Shown one piece after another: positions 50,401 through 55,260 of a DNA stretch of 64,000 nt. The stretch spans positions 28,738,094-28,802,093 of the forward strand of contig CM046857.1 of the NCBI GenBank assembly GCA_025617745.1. The letters run 5' to 3'. This DNA comes from Heliocidaris erythrogramma. Taxonomy: Eukaryota; Echinodermata; Echinoidea; Camarodonta; Echinometridae. The notes below the pieces were generated by a model, which did no database searches, was not told the origin of the DNA, and saw only the letters and a program-made list of their open reading frames with translations. Position 1 is the stretch's first letter. Every line of letters begins with the position of its first letter. The translations under genes were made by a program, and so were the position numbers.

Positions 50401-53400
50401 AATTTTGAATTGGATGCGCTTGTCTATTGTGAGCCAGTGAAGTGACTTCAAGACTGGTGATATGTTTTCTCTACGTCGTGCTTTAGTGGTGATTCGTGCT
50501 GCGATGTTCTGAACTCGTTGTAGTTGTGCAATGTCCTTGTTGGCGATGTTTCCCAGTAGTCCATTATTAAAATCTAATCTGGATGTAACAAATGAATGAA
50601 CAAGGATTGATGTGCTCGTTTCGTCAAGGCAGTTGCGTATCTGGCCTGTTTTGTGGATGGCTGCAGTTGCCTTGCGACAGGTATTGTTCACGTGAGGTAT
50701 GAGGGATGAGTGGTGGTCCATGATGGCGCCGAGATTTCTTACTTCCAGTGAGGGACTGACCTGGACATCGTCGACGGTCCGCAGCCCACGAAGCGCCTAC
50801 TCGTTTTGTAGTTAACGTTAACAAACATACGTGAATCTGTTTCGAGGAGTGGGGGGAATGATCGCAAGATCAGTCGCCCATTTTTCTCGAACGAACACAA
50901 ACACGATTACACACACACACACACATACATTCGTACTCTGTATACGTTCAAAACCTATTTTTGGGTATTTTAATATTCTTTCCAAGAGAAATTTTCACTA
51001 TTCTAAGACTAAGAGTCACATATTAATTTTGTTGAATCGCCAACTTATTGAATTTAACCTTAATTTATCCTTGCAAAATGGGGGTATATTTGGACAGGCC
51101 ATTCCCCCTTGCTCAAAAAAAATCTCTCCCCCCCCCCCCCCCGGAATTTTAATACACCCGTGCCCCTGGTCATGGGTATATATAAACCTACAGATCATTT
51201 GGTCATTTAGGTACTTTTGGGTCATCCATCGAGAAACCTTGCTGGAGGAGATATTATTTTGATGACGGATGGAGAAGATGGCGGCTTTGCTCGTCATCCC
51301 GTACGACAGACGTTGAGAGAAGAGGGTGTGAGGATCAACACAATTGCTATAGGAGAAGCTGCATACGGCGAATTGAACACTGTTGCTGAAGATACAGGTA
51401 ATGTGACCGATGTTTGTTAAAGTTTAACCTGGAAAAACATCCTACTGATTATTATTTTATGATCAATGGACCTACACTCTTTTTGTGACTTTACCGAATG
51501 CAGTAGTATGGAGGGACATCAGCGGGTTTCTGATAACATTACATGTAATGTAACATGTTGTAGCATCATTTGTCTGCTGACTCTTTTCACTCTAATACAA
51601 CTTCCTAGCAGATTACTTGTCAAATTACCCCCATGTGCCTGAAGATGGCGCAAGGGGTTTTTTGACCATGTCTACTAGTTGAGTTAAGATGAACCAATAT
51701 TTACTGGTCAATTTTTAAACAATGTGCAATTTTCAAGAATTGTGCTTTTTCTGACTCGCACTATTCGTATACGGTCAATATTTGTTTGTGTAACTATTGA
51801 ATGAATTCCAAAATTTGTATTAGGTATTAATGCATCAAATTTAACAAGTAATAGTTTTTTATTCTGATTTATTACCTTCTTAATCTTAGATCGAGTTTTT
51901 ACTACGATCGGGCTTTGAAAGCAATCTTCCGGAATTCTATGGGGTTTTTTTCTTAGTTTATAATTTACAAGTTCAAAATGTAAATTGTGCCTTTCATAGG
52001 AGGATCACCTTTCTATTACGGCGATGATGACGGCTCAGCTGAACTAATCACATCTCTGACCCAAACTGCTGATAGATGTTCGCAAGCTGATTCGTCTCAA
52101 CGACGTGTTCAAGTAACTATTTAGTAACTTTTTAGTTCGTTACCCCTGTCACAGTTGAGCTTTGACCTCCGTTTGGAATATGAGCGTATAAACAAGTATA
52201 AACCGCGAACCCCAAATCCTGGAATAAACAATTAAATCATATAGAGGTAGTAATTAATATTTATAGGTTTTAATGATAACTTACTCGTGATCATGGTGAT
52301 GATACATGTATTAATATATCTTCAGGGCGAACTGTGATCTAGTATTCATATTTAGATTGTAACAGTGTGATACAAAATTCAGAAGGTTGATGTTATTTCT
52401 ACAAAACGTCTTTCCAATATGTTTACGAATGATTTCCAAGTCAAATTAAATTAATAATGTTAAGATTTGACATAACTGACATTTACTGATTCCAGATAGA
52501 AAAATAAATGCTGCTTTCATTTTTTGGATGAAAATGGAAACATTTGAATTGTGTATTGACCTGGCACACTGCTGGAAAATCGATGAATATTTAGAATTTT
52601 AAAGCAAAAAAATGTTCAATAGTCTATCTTTATTATCTGGGTATATTTCCTTACCGCACTTAAAGTAGAACACTCAAGAAAATCACAAATATGGCAATTA
52701 ATGTATCACTAGAAATTGGGAAGCTTACAGATGGCAATCGTATAAGTTTTATGTCAACTGCGTATATGATGATTATAAAAACAACATAAATAAAAGCTCT
52801 TCTCAGCATGTGGAATATCCGAGGATTCGCCAGAAATATAGCGATGTTTTGATGTCGTCATACGAGGGATCGATCCTGCTTAAGCAGACGACGTCCTATA
52901 ATGAATGAACGTAATTGCAATGCAATTATTTATCAAATTATAAAGAGTTTGGTACATTTAAACATGACCTTATTTCACACCATTCTAAAAGGGAAAGTGA
53001 ACTGATTCTGATAACTAAAACCGTTTGATTGTAAATACACAGGAGAAGGGTCAATGATCAATGAAATAAACCCCATTTTCAAATTGAAAAGCCCTGTGAA
53101 TAATAGCTGGATGGTATTCGTTCCCTCTTGAAACGCCGAACATGCCGCGGTGCAAGCAGCTGAAAATACAATGGCGTCTTATTTTGTTTACAAGTGACTG
53201 ATTCCTTTATTTTTTTAACGCTGCATTTTTCATCAAAATAATACCATACACGAAGTTAAGAGTGAGGCAACAGACTAACATTAAGACTGACGCTAGTCAA
53301 GTAAGAGAAATAAGTGAAGAGGAGATGACAAAACAGGCACTGAAAAATGTGTATAATGTTATGGGACATCGTCTGCTTAGACAGGACTCGCCCCTCTTGT

Positions 53401-53926
53401 GTCGTCACACATCTCAGCAGCGTTCAAGGAGCTTTTCAGCTGCTATATCGGGGGCTGTATTTTACCGTTTTATAATTGATAATAATCATTAATTCAAATG
53501 TTTCCAAGCTTTAAATTTGGATAACCTTGTTTAATTTATGCCATCTATGCAATAATAAGTATTAAGCCAATATTTAAAATCATCAGTGTTCTACTTTAAC
53601 GAAAATGCCCAAAGATTTCACCTGTTAAATCTCTTTGGGAGACAAGTGATACCCATTTTATGTTACTGACTGTCCCTAAGGATGCCCCAAACAGTTTTGA
53701 AAACATTTTTGTCATAGCCCCCCAAATGGTTAATATACCTATAAGATGTCGTGAATCGTGTAAATCATGTCCAATTTGATTGTACTTTGATCTTTGTAGA
53801 TAGCCGCAATTGGATTTTCTCTTAGTACCGGTGGAATGGAAGATGGAGATTTCTATATTGATCCTTCTGTTGGCAACGGGACACAAATCATCGTTACCTA
53901 CACCCAGAATTCGGTATTAACTTCAG
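8394..53926 (+). CDS. CLCA-family protein, gene span (10 exons seen, C-terminus missing)
   Basis: Ten exons (8394-8573, 35391-35682, 36988-37120, 37896-38076, 38666-38798, 39772-39896, 40514-40738, 51211-51397, 52000-52112, 53800-53926) total 1696 bases with fully compatible phases, giving about 565 residues. Order: signal peptide (1-24), N-CLCA metalloprotease-like domain with HEWGH at 163-167, cysteine-rich linker (about 200-300), VWA domain (about 336-520) and the start of the beta domain. CLCA proteins are secreted or surface-tethered, self-cleaving metalloproteases that modulate calcium-activated chloride channels in vertebrates; that role is family knowledge, not shown here. Family members usually have about 900 residues, so roughly the last third is not seen. 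Which vertebrate paralogue it matches cannot be judged. Confidence 0.93.
8628..8735. repeat. (GTA)n-rich microsatellite
   Basis: Interrupted GTA/GCA trinucleotide runs at the start of CLCA intron 1. Confidence 0.85.
8799..9350. mobile_element. Small foldback element with TTCCGAA-type arms
   Basis: The left arm (8799-8899) reads TTTTTCCGAAGGTTCATAA and onward, and the right arm (about 9163-9350) is its reverse complement (TTCGGAATTATGAACC words). The centre (8900-9160) is a pyrimidine-rich TCTCT stretch. The same words build the larger element at 10019-14151, so the two look like one family. Confidence 0.65.
9351..10018. other. CpG- and ACGT-rich spacer between foldback elements
   Basis: Unlike its AT-rich surroundings it is rich in CACGTG, GCATGC and GCACGT words (for example GTCACGTGCGTGTCACGCGG near 9611). 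Overlapping ORFs on both strands (9383-9781 minus, 9316-9579 plus) have no recognisable domain and probably only reflect low stop-codon density in GC-rich DNA. Confidence 0.35.
10240..10505. repeat. 26-bp minisatellite (left arm)
   Basis: About ten copies of a 26-bp unit (TTCGTATTTCCGAAAATG plus AAAAAGGG or a variant); starts are 26 bases apart, for example 10261 and 10287. Confidence 0.9.
11024..11058. repeat. (GT)n microsatellite
   Basis: About 17 GT dinucleotides just before a tRNA-like SINE head. Confidence 0.9.
11058..11135 (+). mobile_element. tRNA-derived SINE head (truncated)
   Basis: GGTGTCGTAGTCGAACGG resembles a Pol III A box and GGTTTGATCCC a B box, spaced as in tRNA genes. The body after the head is short, so this looks like a truncated SINE. 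Confidence 0.5.
11397..11469 (+). tRNA. tRNA-like sequence, array copy 1
   Basis: Acceptor arms GAACCAG and CTGGTTC pair over 7 bp. An A box (TAGCCTGGTGG) and B box (GGTTCGAATCCC) are present. The anticodon stem CTGC/GCAG encloses loop CCGGCAA, giving a nominal GGC (Ala) anticodon. Odd points are C instead of the invariant U33, a long D loop, and two mismatches in the T stem, so it may be a tRNA-derived or decayed gene. A T run follows. Confidence 0.5.
11686..11758 (+). tRNA. tRNA-like sequence, array copy 2
   Basis: Same as copy 1, with the same acceptor pairing, A and B boxes, GGC-type loop and following T run. Confidence 0.5.
11975..12047 (+). tRNA. tRNA-like sequence, array copy 3
   Basis: Same as copies 1 and 2. 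The array's fourth unit is cut off before its tRNA-like part. Confidence 0.5.
12485..12645. mobile_element. Small palindromic MITE
   Basis: CAGAGCCATATTACAGA at left pairs imperfectly with TCTGTAATAGATGGCTCTG at right, and GGCCAACTCGG pairs with CCGAGTTGGCC, around a short loop near 12565. About 160 bp, non-coding. Confidence 0.6.
12646..13480. other. Interior of foldback without recognisable gene
   Basis: AT-rich DNA with two short stretches of ACTCGCTTCGCTCGC type (near 13146 and 13430). Nothing codes convincingly. Confidence 0.4.
13480..13600. repeat. (AAT)n-rich microsatellite
   Basis: Interrupted AAT/GAT runs on the plus strand. Confidence 0.9.
13738..14000. repeat. 26-bp minisatellite (right arm, inverted)
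   Basis: About ten copies of the same unit in reverse complement (CATTTTCGGAAATACGAACC). From 14000 to 14151 it grades into shorter units of CCTTCGGAAAAACGAA type. Confidence 0.9.
14394..14665. mobile_element. Palindromic MITE, about 270 bp
   Basis: Long inverted arms, for example GACAAAATATACAGCTACTC at left with its near complement at right, and TAGACAAAAGAACATCCCTT with its complement, around a loop near 14520-14560. Outer ends are CTATCACAATGAACAT and ATGTTCATAGTG. Confidence 0.75.
14733..16311. mobile_element. Non-autonomous DNA element, 1.58 kb, TA-flanked
   Basis: Ends CGTTCACACGTAG and CTACGTGTGAACA are inverted repeats, with TA on each outer side. Subterminal ATAGCATCGATGCTAT palindromes occur at both ends. 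The interior has a local duplication around ATGTATTCATGTGATGTA (15048, 15115) and AATAAA near 16055. No transposase is seen. The superfamily is uncertain. Confidence 0.6.
16312..17680. other. Unannotated intronic stretch
   Basis: A GC-richer patch at 16520-16880 has overlapping minus-strand ORFs of 87 and 109 codons without recognisable domains; it may be a decayed coding fragment. A short GGGGACTAGCGGGG-type tandem lies near 17232. No other feature seen. Confidence 0.35.
17681..18278. mobile_element. hAT-like MITE with 8-bp target duplication
   Basis: Inverted ends CTAGCCTTTTGACAAGGCC and GGCCTTGTCAAAAGGCTA, with imperfect pairing for about 160 bp inward (through GTCGCGAGGCC / GGCCCCTCGCGAC). 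The direct repeat GCTTCTAG flanks it at 17673-17680 and 18279-18286. An 8-bp target duplication with short inverted termini suggests hAT. The interior is non-coding. Confidence 0.75.
18400..18515. repeat. Cryptic palindromic CAGATTATAATCTG repeat
   Basis: Alternating CAGATTA and TAATCTG words form many overlapping small hairpins over about 110 bp. Confidence 0.8.
18516..21345. other. Intronic stretch without recognised features
   Basis: 2.8 kb with no gene, RNA or clear element boundary. Poly-C tracts occur near 19633 and 20308 and a (GA)n patch near 18910. Short ORFs here are chance. Confidence 0.5.
21347..21450. repeat. Hairpin-forming inverted repeat
   Basis: GCCTTATGCCAAAAGGGCCTT at left pairs with AAGGCCCTTTTGGCATAAGGC at right, flanked by ATATCGTC / GACGATAT. 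A direct repeat of GGGCCTTTAATAGACTT lies in the loop. Confidence 0.85.
21636..21850. repeat. DR1-like and CATGACGTAATTGGGG minisatellite (left arm)
   Basis: TGACCTTTGACCTTTGACC is a run of nuclear-receptor half-sites spaced by one base. Next come about five units of CCCATGACGTAATTGGGGTA type, ending ACACCATGG, with CRE-like TGACGTAA in most. The same array occurs inverted at 29915-30125. Confidence 0.8.
22408..22683 (+). pseudogene. Frameshifted acidic ORF (left palindrome arm)
   Basis: It begins MDRERVNEEE and continues as a glutamate-rich stretch, then hits a stop because the G run near 22537 is one base shorter than in the right arm (GGGG against GGGGG). After the shift the reading resumes as DPDGFFEIERSDWDEDI and ends LEMV. 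The intact version is on the other arm, minus strand, 29054-29329. Confidence 0.6.
23310..24242 (+). mobile_element. TTAA-flanked non-autonomous transposon, copy 1
   Basis: Ends AGTAGAACACT and AGTGTTCTACT are inverted, with TTAA at 23306-23309 and 24243-24246. The opposite palindrome arm has the empty site with a single TTAA, proving a 4-bp TTAA target duplication. TTAA is used by piggyBac and Kolobok superfamilies; the purine-rich end fits Kolobok better than the CCY of piggyBac. It has a 76-codon open frame (23908-24138) without an initial ATG. Confidence 0.88.
24776..26091. other. Single-copy centre of the large palindrome
   Basis: 1.3 kb between the arms. The phrase TAGCAGGGTTTTATGAAT occurs at about 24857 and 24952, with CCAGCTAAGGCC/GGCTGCTAGTT words suggesting a small decayed MITE. 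A minus-strand ORF of 143 codons (25740-26171) overlaps the right arm and has no recognisable domain. Confidence 0.5.
27614..28291. mobile_element. TGTGACC-ended MITE, copy A
   Basis: Inverted ends begin TGTGACCTGCCGCCTCAAAA and continue ACCTACAATAAGTC, with TA on each side. A second copy in opposite orientation is at 41003-41670. 678 bp, non-coding, lying in the extra segment of the right palindrome arm. Confidence 0.85.
28533..28880. mobile_element. Small foldback with tRNA-like core
   Basis: CCCACGAACTTTTTGTC at left pairs with GACAAAAAGTTCGTGGG at right, and CGCATGCGCA words follow symmetrically. The middle (about 28676-28765, minus strand) looks tRNA-like, with A-box-like TGGCGAGATGCG and B-box GGGTTCGACTC. 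It interrupts the basic ORF. Confidence 0.6.
28790..29041 (-). CDS. Basic ORF beginning MSQTRWTAEDE, interrupted
   Basis: It starts 12 bases after the acidic ORF. RWTAEDEATFRLLQERR resembles the first helix of Myb/SANT-like domains (tryptophan followed by acidic residues), and is followed by an Arg/Glu-rich helix. After about residue 50 the frame runs into the arm of a small foldback insertion (about 28880), so the tail is probably not original. In the left arm only MSQTRWT remains before a deletion. The Myb-like reading is tentative. Confidence 0.35.
   Translation of the reverse strand: MSQTRWTAEDEATFRLLQERRMRARERQRQARAEVVERMRDENLRVKEMTSGTLNFFSHELFVPVLPGACAPDPFRSKSISQS
29054..29329 (-). CDS. 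Intact acidic 91-residue ORF (right palindrome arm)
   Basis: I start it at the ATG giving MDRERVNEEE, which has an adenine at -3; an open frame continues upstream without a better start. Residues about 10-45 are almost all glutamate or aspartate; the rest (GFFEIERSDWDEDIREAEM, then LEMV) looks helical. No family recognised. A second ORF follows after 12 bases on the same strand. It may be a transposon-encoded accessory protein or a host gene fragment carried by the repeat. Confidence 0.4.
   Translation of the reverse strand: MDRERVNEEEIVFGEEEEEEAVEEKEDEVEEEEGEEEEEEEALGVGEADPDGFFEIERSDWDEDIREAEMDAAMELQIMRKVAEDDGLEMV
29915..30125. repeat. DR1-like and CATGACGTAATTGGGG minisatellite (right arm)
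   Basis: Inverted counterpart of the left-arm array, with a different unit count, ending in tandem AGGTCAA words. Confidence 0.8.
30160..30860. repeat. Degenerate GATAAGTGCCC tandem repeat
   Basis: Dozens of variants of TTCTGATAAGTGCCCTTTT spaced about 35-40 bases apart. A shorter stretch of the same repeat lies at 21535-21610 outside the other palindrome arm. The ORF at 30580-30840 is a by-product. Confidence 0.85.
30861..31760. other. Stretch without recognised gene
   Basis: It contains CTCGCTACGCTCACTCGC near 31131 and more GTGCCCC-type words at 31388-31440. No gene seen; the last part may be the 3' end of the LINE next to it. Confidence 0.4.
31760..33200 (-). pseudogene. L1/Tx1-like LINE ORF2 remnant (RT C-terminus)
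   Basis: The minus-strand reading at 33194-32601 has the order typical of the RT thumb and after: YLGTDFHVN, MISWSKRNITPLGRITVAKS, LLPQFNHLFLSIP, FQFIWNGKPDKI, YEEGGLKMI. Below it, 32216-32001 (TIVTKWGKK, FQYYKVFNRI) and about 32030-31800 (NTEFCKFCNTEKETLI, a CCHC-like end) continue the protein in shifted frames. Endonuclease and catalytic RT core are absent. Dead copy. Confidence 0.8.
33415..34035 (-). pseudogene. L1/Tx1-like LINE ORF1 remnant
   Basis: Minus-strand reading in several frames gives a coiled coil (EKALDFLSDRTEKLEKKVQE), then RFSRRNNFRF, IDRAHRDGRKVGDETRHLLI, and FYVIDDLTAIDRAEKKKW, the usual order of L1-type ORF1 (coiled coil, RRM, C-terminal domain). Frameshifts and stops break it. 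It lies upstream of the ORF2 remnant on the same strand, so one element with a large internal deletion is the simplest reading. Confidence 0.7.
34431..35067. mobile_element. Palindromic MITE, about 640 bp
   Basis: Arms of about 140 bp (34431-34570 and 34925-35067) pair: TTGTCAGTCTGTTC with its near complement at the outer ends, AAATATCTTGAAA, and TTATCCCATGG[AG]GGCTGCCATTTT inward. Non-coding spacer. Confidence 0.65.
35391..35682 (+). CDS. CLCA exon 2 (N-CLCA domain)
   Basis: It follows acceptor CATTACAG and codes for residues 61-157 plus one base. Family landmarks are RVYFKNVTILIP (a conserved CLCA signature; N82-V-T is a possible N-glycosylation site), then WTTKQEY, NPYTQQVQGCGKPG and IHFVEEFL. 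It ends at an AG/GT junction (GTCAGA), phase 1, just before the zinc motif. Alignment to the vertebrate domain is continuous with exon 1, so no exon appears to be missing inside the large intron. Confidence 0.93.
36145..36295. repeat. (GA)n microsatellite
   Basis: Two long GA runs separated by about 60 bases in CLCA intron 2. Confidence 0.9.
36988..37120 (+). CDS. CLCA exon 3 (zinc-metalloprotease motif)
   Basis: It follows acceptor TGAACAG. Read in the frame set by exon 2 it gives LVHEWGHLRWGLFNEY (residues 161-176), the CLCA form of the HEXXH zinc motif (vertebrate form HEWAHLRWGVFDEY). The two histidines and catalytic glutamate are present. The aspartate expected after GxxF, a likely third zinc ligand, is asparagine (N174), followed by the conserved glutamate. 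The exon then encodes a charged stretch ending KWKHVS. Donor GTAAGT at 37121, phase 2. Other frames look open but are not the family frame. Confidence 0.92.
37190..37245. repeat. Perfect hairpin followed by a 16-bp palindrome
   Basis: 37190-37222 is AATAGTTAAGCGGT, a GTGCA loop, then the exact complement. 37230-37245 is the palindrome ATCCACCGCGGTGGAT. Both lie in CLCA intron 3, about 70 bases after exon 3. Confidence 0.9.
37632..37844. mobile_element. Small MITE with GGCCCGAATT ends
   Basis: GGCCCGAATT at left and AATTCGGGCC at right are inverted, each followed inward by GGTTTAAACCATGG-type palindromic words. AGT next to each end may be a 3-bp target duplication. In CLCA intron 3. Confidence 0.6.
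37896..38076 (+). CDS. CLCA exon 4 (cysteine-rich linker)
   Basis: It follows acceptor TTTCACAG and completes serine 202, then gives residues 203-262. The cysteine pattern (C at about 203, CSGDEG, EEGC) and the SIMFG motif match the vertebrate segment between protease-like and VWA domains. Donor GTATGT at 38077, phase 0. Confidence 0.9.
38431..38484. repeat. (TTGAA)n plus poly-T tail
   Basis: A short run of TGAATTGAATC words ends in a long T tract, as at LINE tails or decayed microsatellites. Confidence 0.5.
38666..38798 (+). CDS. CLCA exon 5 (EAPNKHN segment)
   Basis: It follows acceptor TTTTTAAAG. Residues 263-306 include IVNFCDN, REAPNKHNRLCN and SAWEVM, matching the very conserved IVEFC / EAPNKQNQKCN / STWEVI block of vertebrate CLCA. 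Donor AG/GTATTT at 38799, phase 1. Confidence 0.93.
39772..39896 (+). CDS. CLCA exon 6 (start of VWA, MIDAS DTSGS)
   Basis: It follows acceptor TTTTCTAG. Residues 307-348 end in CRVVLVIDTSGSMG: the first VWA beta strand and the DxSxS part of the metal-ion-dependent adhesion site (342-346). Donor GTAAGC at 39897, phase 0. Confidence 0.93.
40514..40738 (+). CDS. CLCA exon 7 (VWA core)
   Basis: It follows acceptor TTGTCAG. Residues 349-423 include GTWVGIVTFAG (VWA strand) and GSTCIGCGL, where T412 is the MIDAS threonine. It ends CAG before donor GTAGAT at 40739, phase 0. A 10.5-kb repeat-filled intron follows. Confidence 0.92.
41003..41670. mobile_element. TGTGACC-ended MITE, copy B
   Basis: The same element as 27614-28291, inverted. 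TA at 41001-41002 and 41671-41672; ends TGTGACCCG and CGGGTCACA. Lies in CLCA intron 7, soon after exon 7. Confidence 0.85.
41985..42255 (+). mobile_element. tRNA-derived SINE with ATT tail
   Basis: The head has GTGTCGTGGTATAGTGG (A box) and GGTTCGCATCCC (B box). The body contains CCTTTGGCAAGACATTAAT and CACTCTCCACCCAGGTG, and the 3' end reads GCGCTATACAAGAAGCC followed by an ATT repeat. The same family is present on the minus strand at 60676-60955. Confidence 0.85.
42500..42700. repeat. Purine-rich (GA/GATA) tract and long poly-C
   Basis: AGAGAGA/GATAGATA words over about 150 bases, then about 24 C in a row near 42676-42700. Confidence 0.85.
42894..44741. repeat. Tandem segmental duplication, copy 1
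   Basis: Starts CGTTCTAAAATTGGGAGC and ends CAAATCCTTAGCGTA plus AT-rich bases. Matches 45126-46783 with few differences except an inserted SINE (43682-43860), poly-C length changes and a hairpin centre (43959-43991). Contains CCCTAACCCTAACCCTAA at 44024-44041. ORFs here are duplicated by-products. Confidence 0.9.
43682..43860 (+). mobile_element. 7SL-like SINE with 15-bp target duplication
   Basis: Flanked by AGTCTGTCATATATA on both sides (43667-43681, 43861-43875) and absent from the other duplication copy, which fixes its limits to 179 bp. The 5' half reads GGGCGTTGTGGCG, then TGCGCCTGTAATCCAGCTA, then CCCAGGTTCGAGAC, resembling the Alu domain of 7SL RNA. The 3' half has TTTCGGATGGTGACGTTAAA and ends in a (CA)n tail. 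7SL origin is inference from pattern; a tRNA-type head that converged is the alternative. Confidence 0.75.
44742..45125. other. Spacer between the duplication copies
   Basis: Contains a hairpin (GCCCGTGGACATCCACGGGC, about 44754-44773) and C-rich patches. No gene seen. Confidence 0.5.
45126..46783. repeat. Tandem segmental duplication, copy 2
   Basis: Direct repeat of copy 1, about 385 bases downstream. It lacks the SINE (empty site near 45988) and has a longer GTTTGTTT tract near 45800-45870. Confidence 0.9.
46784..48780. other. Intron 7 stretch without recognised gene
   Basis: AT-rich; a TATTATTGTTAGCATTATT microsatellite-like patch near 47885-47970. The words CAGATGGGATTTTGCAT (47100) and ATGCCCATCTGG (47236) suggest an old inverted element. 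No coding or RNA signal. Confidence 0.4.
48800..49185 (+). mobile_element. Inverted-repeat element enclosing a tRNA-like SINE and TTAGGG repeat
   Basis: GTAACCAAGCCTAGGCAGA (48831-48849) and its complement (about 49129-49155) form inverted arms, extended by GCCGCTCGCGTG / ACGCGTGCCGCTC. Inside, 48967-49035 looks tRNA-derived (TGGCGCAATCGG A box, GAGTTCGAACCTC B box), followed by (TTAGGG)3 at 49053-49070. The exact element type is not settled. Confidence 0.5.
49919..50825 (-). pseudogene. 5'-truncated CR1-like LINE
   Basis: The minus-strand reading gives the end of a CR1-type RT: VRNLGAIMD, LVHSFVTSRLDFNNGLLG, LQRVQNIAARITTKARR, PVLKSLHWLTIDKRIQFKIL, PTLWNNLPLHIRS, ending LFTD. The main frame is 50721-50137, extended upstream to about 50820 with one frameshift. 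The 3' UTR includes GCGCTATATAAATCAAACC and ends in an ATT repeat at 49919. In CLCA intron 7, antisense to it. Confidence 0.9.
51211..51397 (+). CDS. CLCA exon 8 (VWA, TDGED)
   Basis: It follows acceptor GGTCATTTAG. Residues 424-485 contain GGDIILMTDGEDGG, with D443 the third MIDAS position, then VRINTIAIG, a VWA strand. Donor GTAATG at 51398, phase 1. Confidence 0.92.
52000..52112 (+). CDS. CLCA exon 9 (end of VWA)
   Basis: It follows acceptor TTTCATAG. Residues 486-523 (GGSPFYYGDDDG, then LITSLTQTADRC) match the segment after the last VWA strand where vertebrate CLCA has MTGGLQTYAS and LIDAFG. Donor GTAACT at 52113, phase 0. Confidence 0.88.
52664..53595 (+). mobile_element. TTAA-flanked non-autonomous transposon, copy 2
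   Basis: Nearly identical to copy 1 over about 932 bp, with the same AGTAGAACACT ends and TTAA on both sides (52660-52663, 53596-53599). It sits in CLCA intron 9, same orientation as copy 1. The 76-codon frame (53262-53492) differs from copy 1 by only two residues. Confidence 0.88.
53800..53926 (+). CDS. CLCA exon 10 (start of beta domain)
   Basis: It follows acceptor CTTTGTAG. Residues 524-565 include the strands around FYIDPSVGNGTQIIVTYT, matching the VIVDSTVGKDTLFLITW region of vertebrate CLCA. The donor (AG/GTACCT) is weak. If not spliced, the frame runs eleven more codons to a TGA at 53953-53955, with AATAAA at 54013-54018. I found no later CLCA exon in the window. Confidence 0.87.
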
Positions 53927-53980
53927 GTACCTGTAAATCCAAAAAAAAAGTTTGATTAATGTGAAATCATTTTACATGGA

Positions 53981-54893
53981 TAATGTATTCACAATGGAGG
54001 AAGCACATTGATAATAAACAAGCGTTATACATCTTCTGGCTTGTATAGATAGATTATGCTGTTGCTTGGTTACGTTTAAATAATGATAATGCGACCAACG
54101 GGTGACACATTGTCTGCGAGAACAAAATCCTTTCGGCACCTGCAAATGTTACCTGGTTACTTGTCATCATGGCTGAAACCAAACACGACCTTACGAGTGG
54201 AAATTTTGGGAAGATGCTGGGTAAATTATTGCAGAACATGAGGGTGTTTAATATGCGTCCTACCAGTATTTCCTACCAAACTCAGATAAATAAACTGCAA
54301 ATTGGCAAAACTATTGCCTTGGTTTAGTTTGAAATTCCGCAAAGTTGGTCCGAAACTGAATTACCCTTAATTATAGACGTAGCCAGGGGGGCACAAGGGT
54401 GGCCATGGCCCCCCTATTCAGCCCCTAAAAAAAATAATGTATTCACAATGGAGGAAACACATTGATAATAAACAAGCCTTATACATCTTCTGGCTTGTAT
54501 AGATAGATTATGCTGTTGCTTGGTATAACTGGTTACGTTTAAATAATGATAATGCGACCAACGGGTGACACATTGTCTGTGAGAACAAAATCCTTTCGGC
54601 ACCTGCAAATGTTACCTGGTTACTTGTCATCATGGCTGAAACCAAACACGACATTACGAGTGGAAATTTTGGAAAGATGCTGCCTGGGTAAATTATTGCA
54701 GAACATGACGGTGCGTCCTACCAGTATTTCCTACCAAACTCAGATAAATAAACTGAAAATTGGCAAAACTATTGCCTTGGTTTAGTTTGAAATTCCGCAA
54801 AGTTGGTCCGAAACTGAATTACCCTTAATTATAGACGTAGCCAGGGGGGCACAAGGGGGGCCATGGCCCCCATATTCAGCCCCTAAAAAAAAG
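53981..54893. repeat. 454-bp tandem duplication
   Basis: TAATGTATTCACAATGGAGG at 53981 recurs at 54435, and the copies match to about 54893 with small indels. Each ends with AGACGTAGCCAGGGGGGCAC and GCCCCTAAAAAAAA, like the 3' part of a transposable element. ORFs within are duplicated by-products. Confidence 0.9.
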
Positions 54894-55260
54894 AACTTAG
54901 TAAACAGGTCTATTGTGATATGCCGATGGTGTTTTTATGCTGCCTTATTGTGCCCCTCCCCTTAATTTCCCCGTGTTATTTATTGATACTTATCCCATAT
55001 CCCATGAAAATATCTCTCACAGCTCAAACAGTACTTCTTTCTTTCTTTTCCTTTATTTCCTTTTCTTCCTTTCGCCCTCTTTCTTTCCTTTTAAAAAAAT
55101 GTCCGAAAAAATCATTAGGAAACCCAGCCCTCCAAATGTAGGTAGGCTTATAGCCTATAGCTTTTTGAGATTCCCACAGACTGGTTTTTAAAAAAAAACA
55201 ACATTACAATAACAATCATGTTCAAAGCTACCTTTGTATGTATTGCATCAACTCCAACCT
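54894..55260. other. Pyrimidine-rich stretch
   Basis: CTTTCTTTTCC-type tracts from 55030 to 55100. No gene seen. Confidence 0.5.

Noticed and set aside
50831..51262. 143-codon ORF before CLCA exon 8
   Set aside because: Covers intron, a CA microsatellite, poly-C and exon 8 in a wrong frame.
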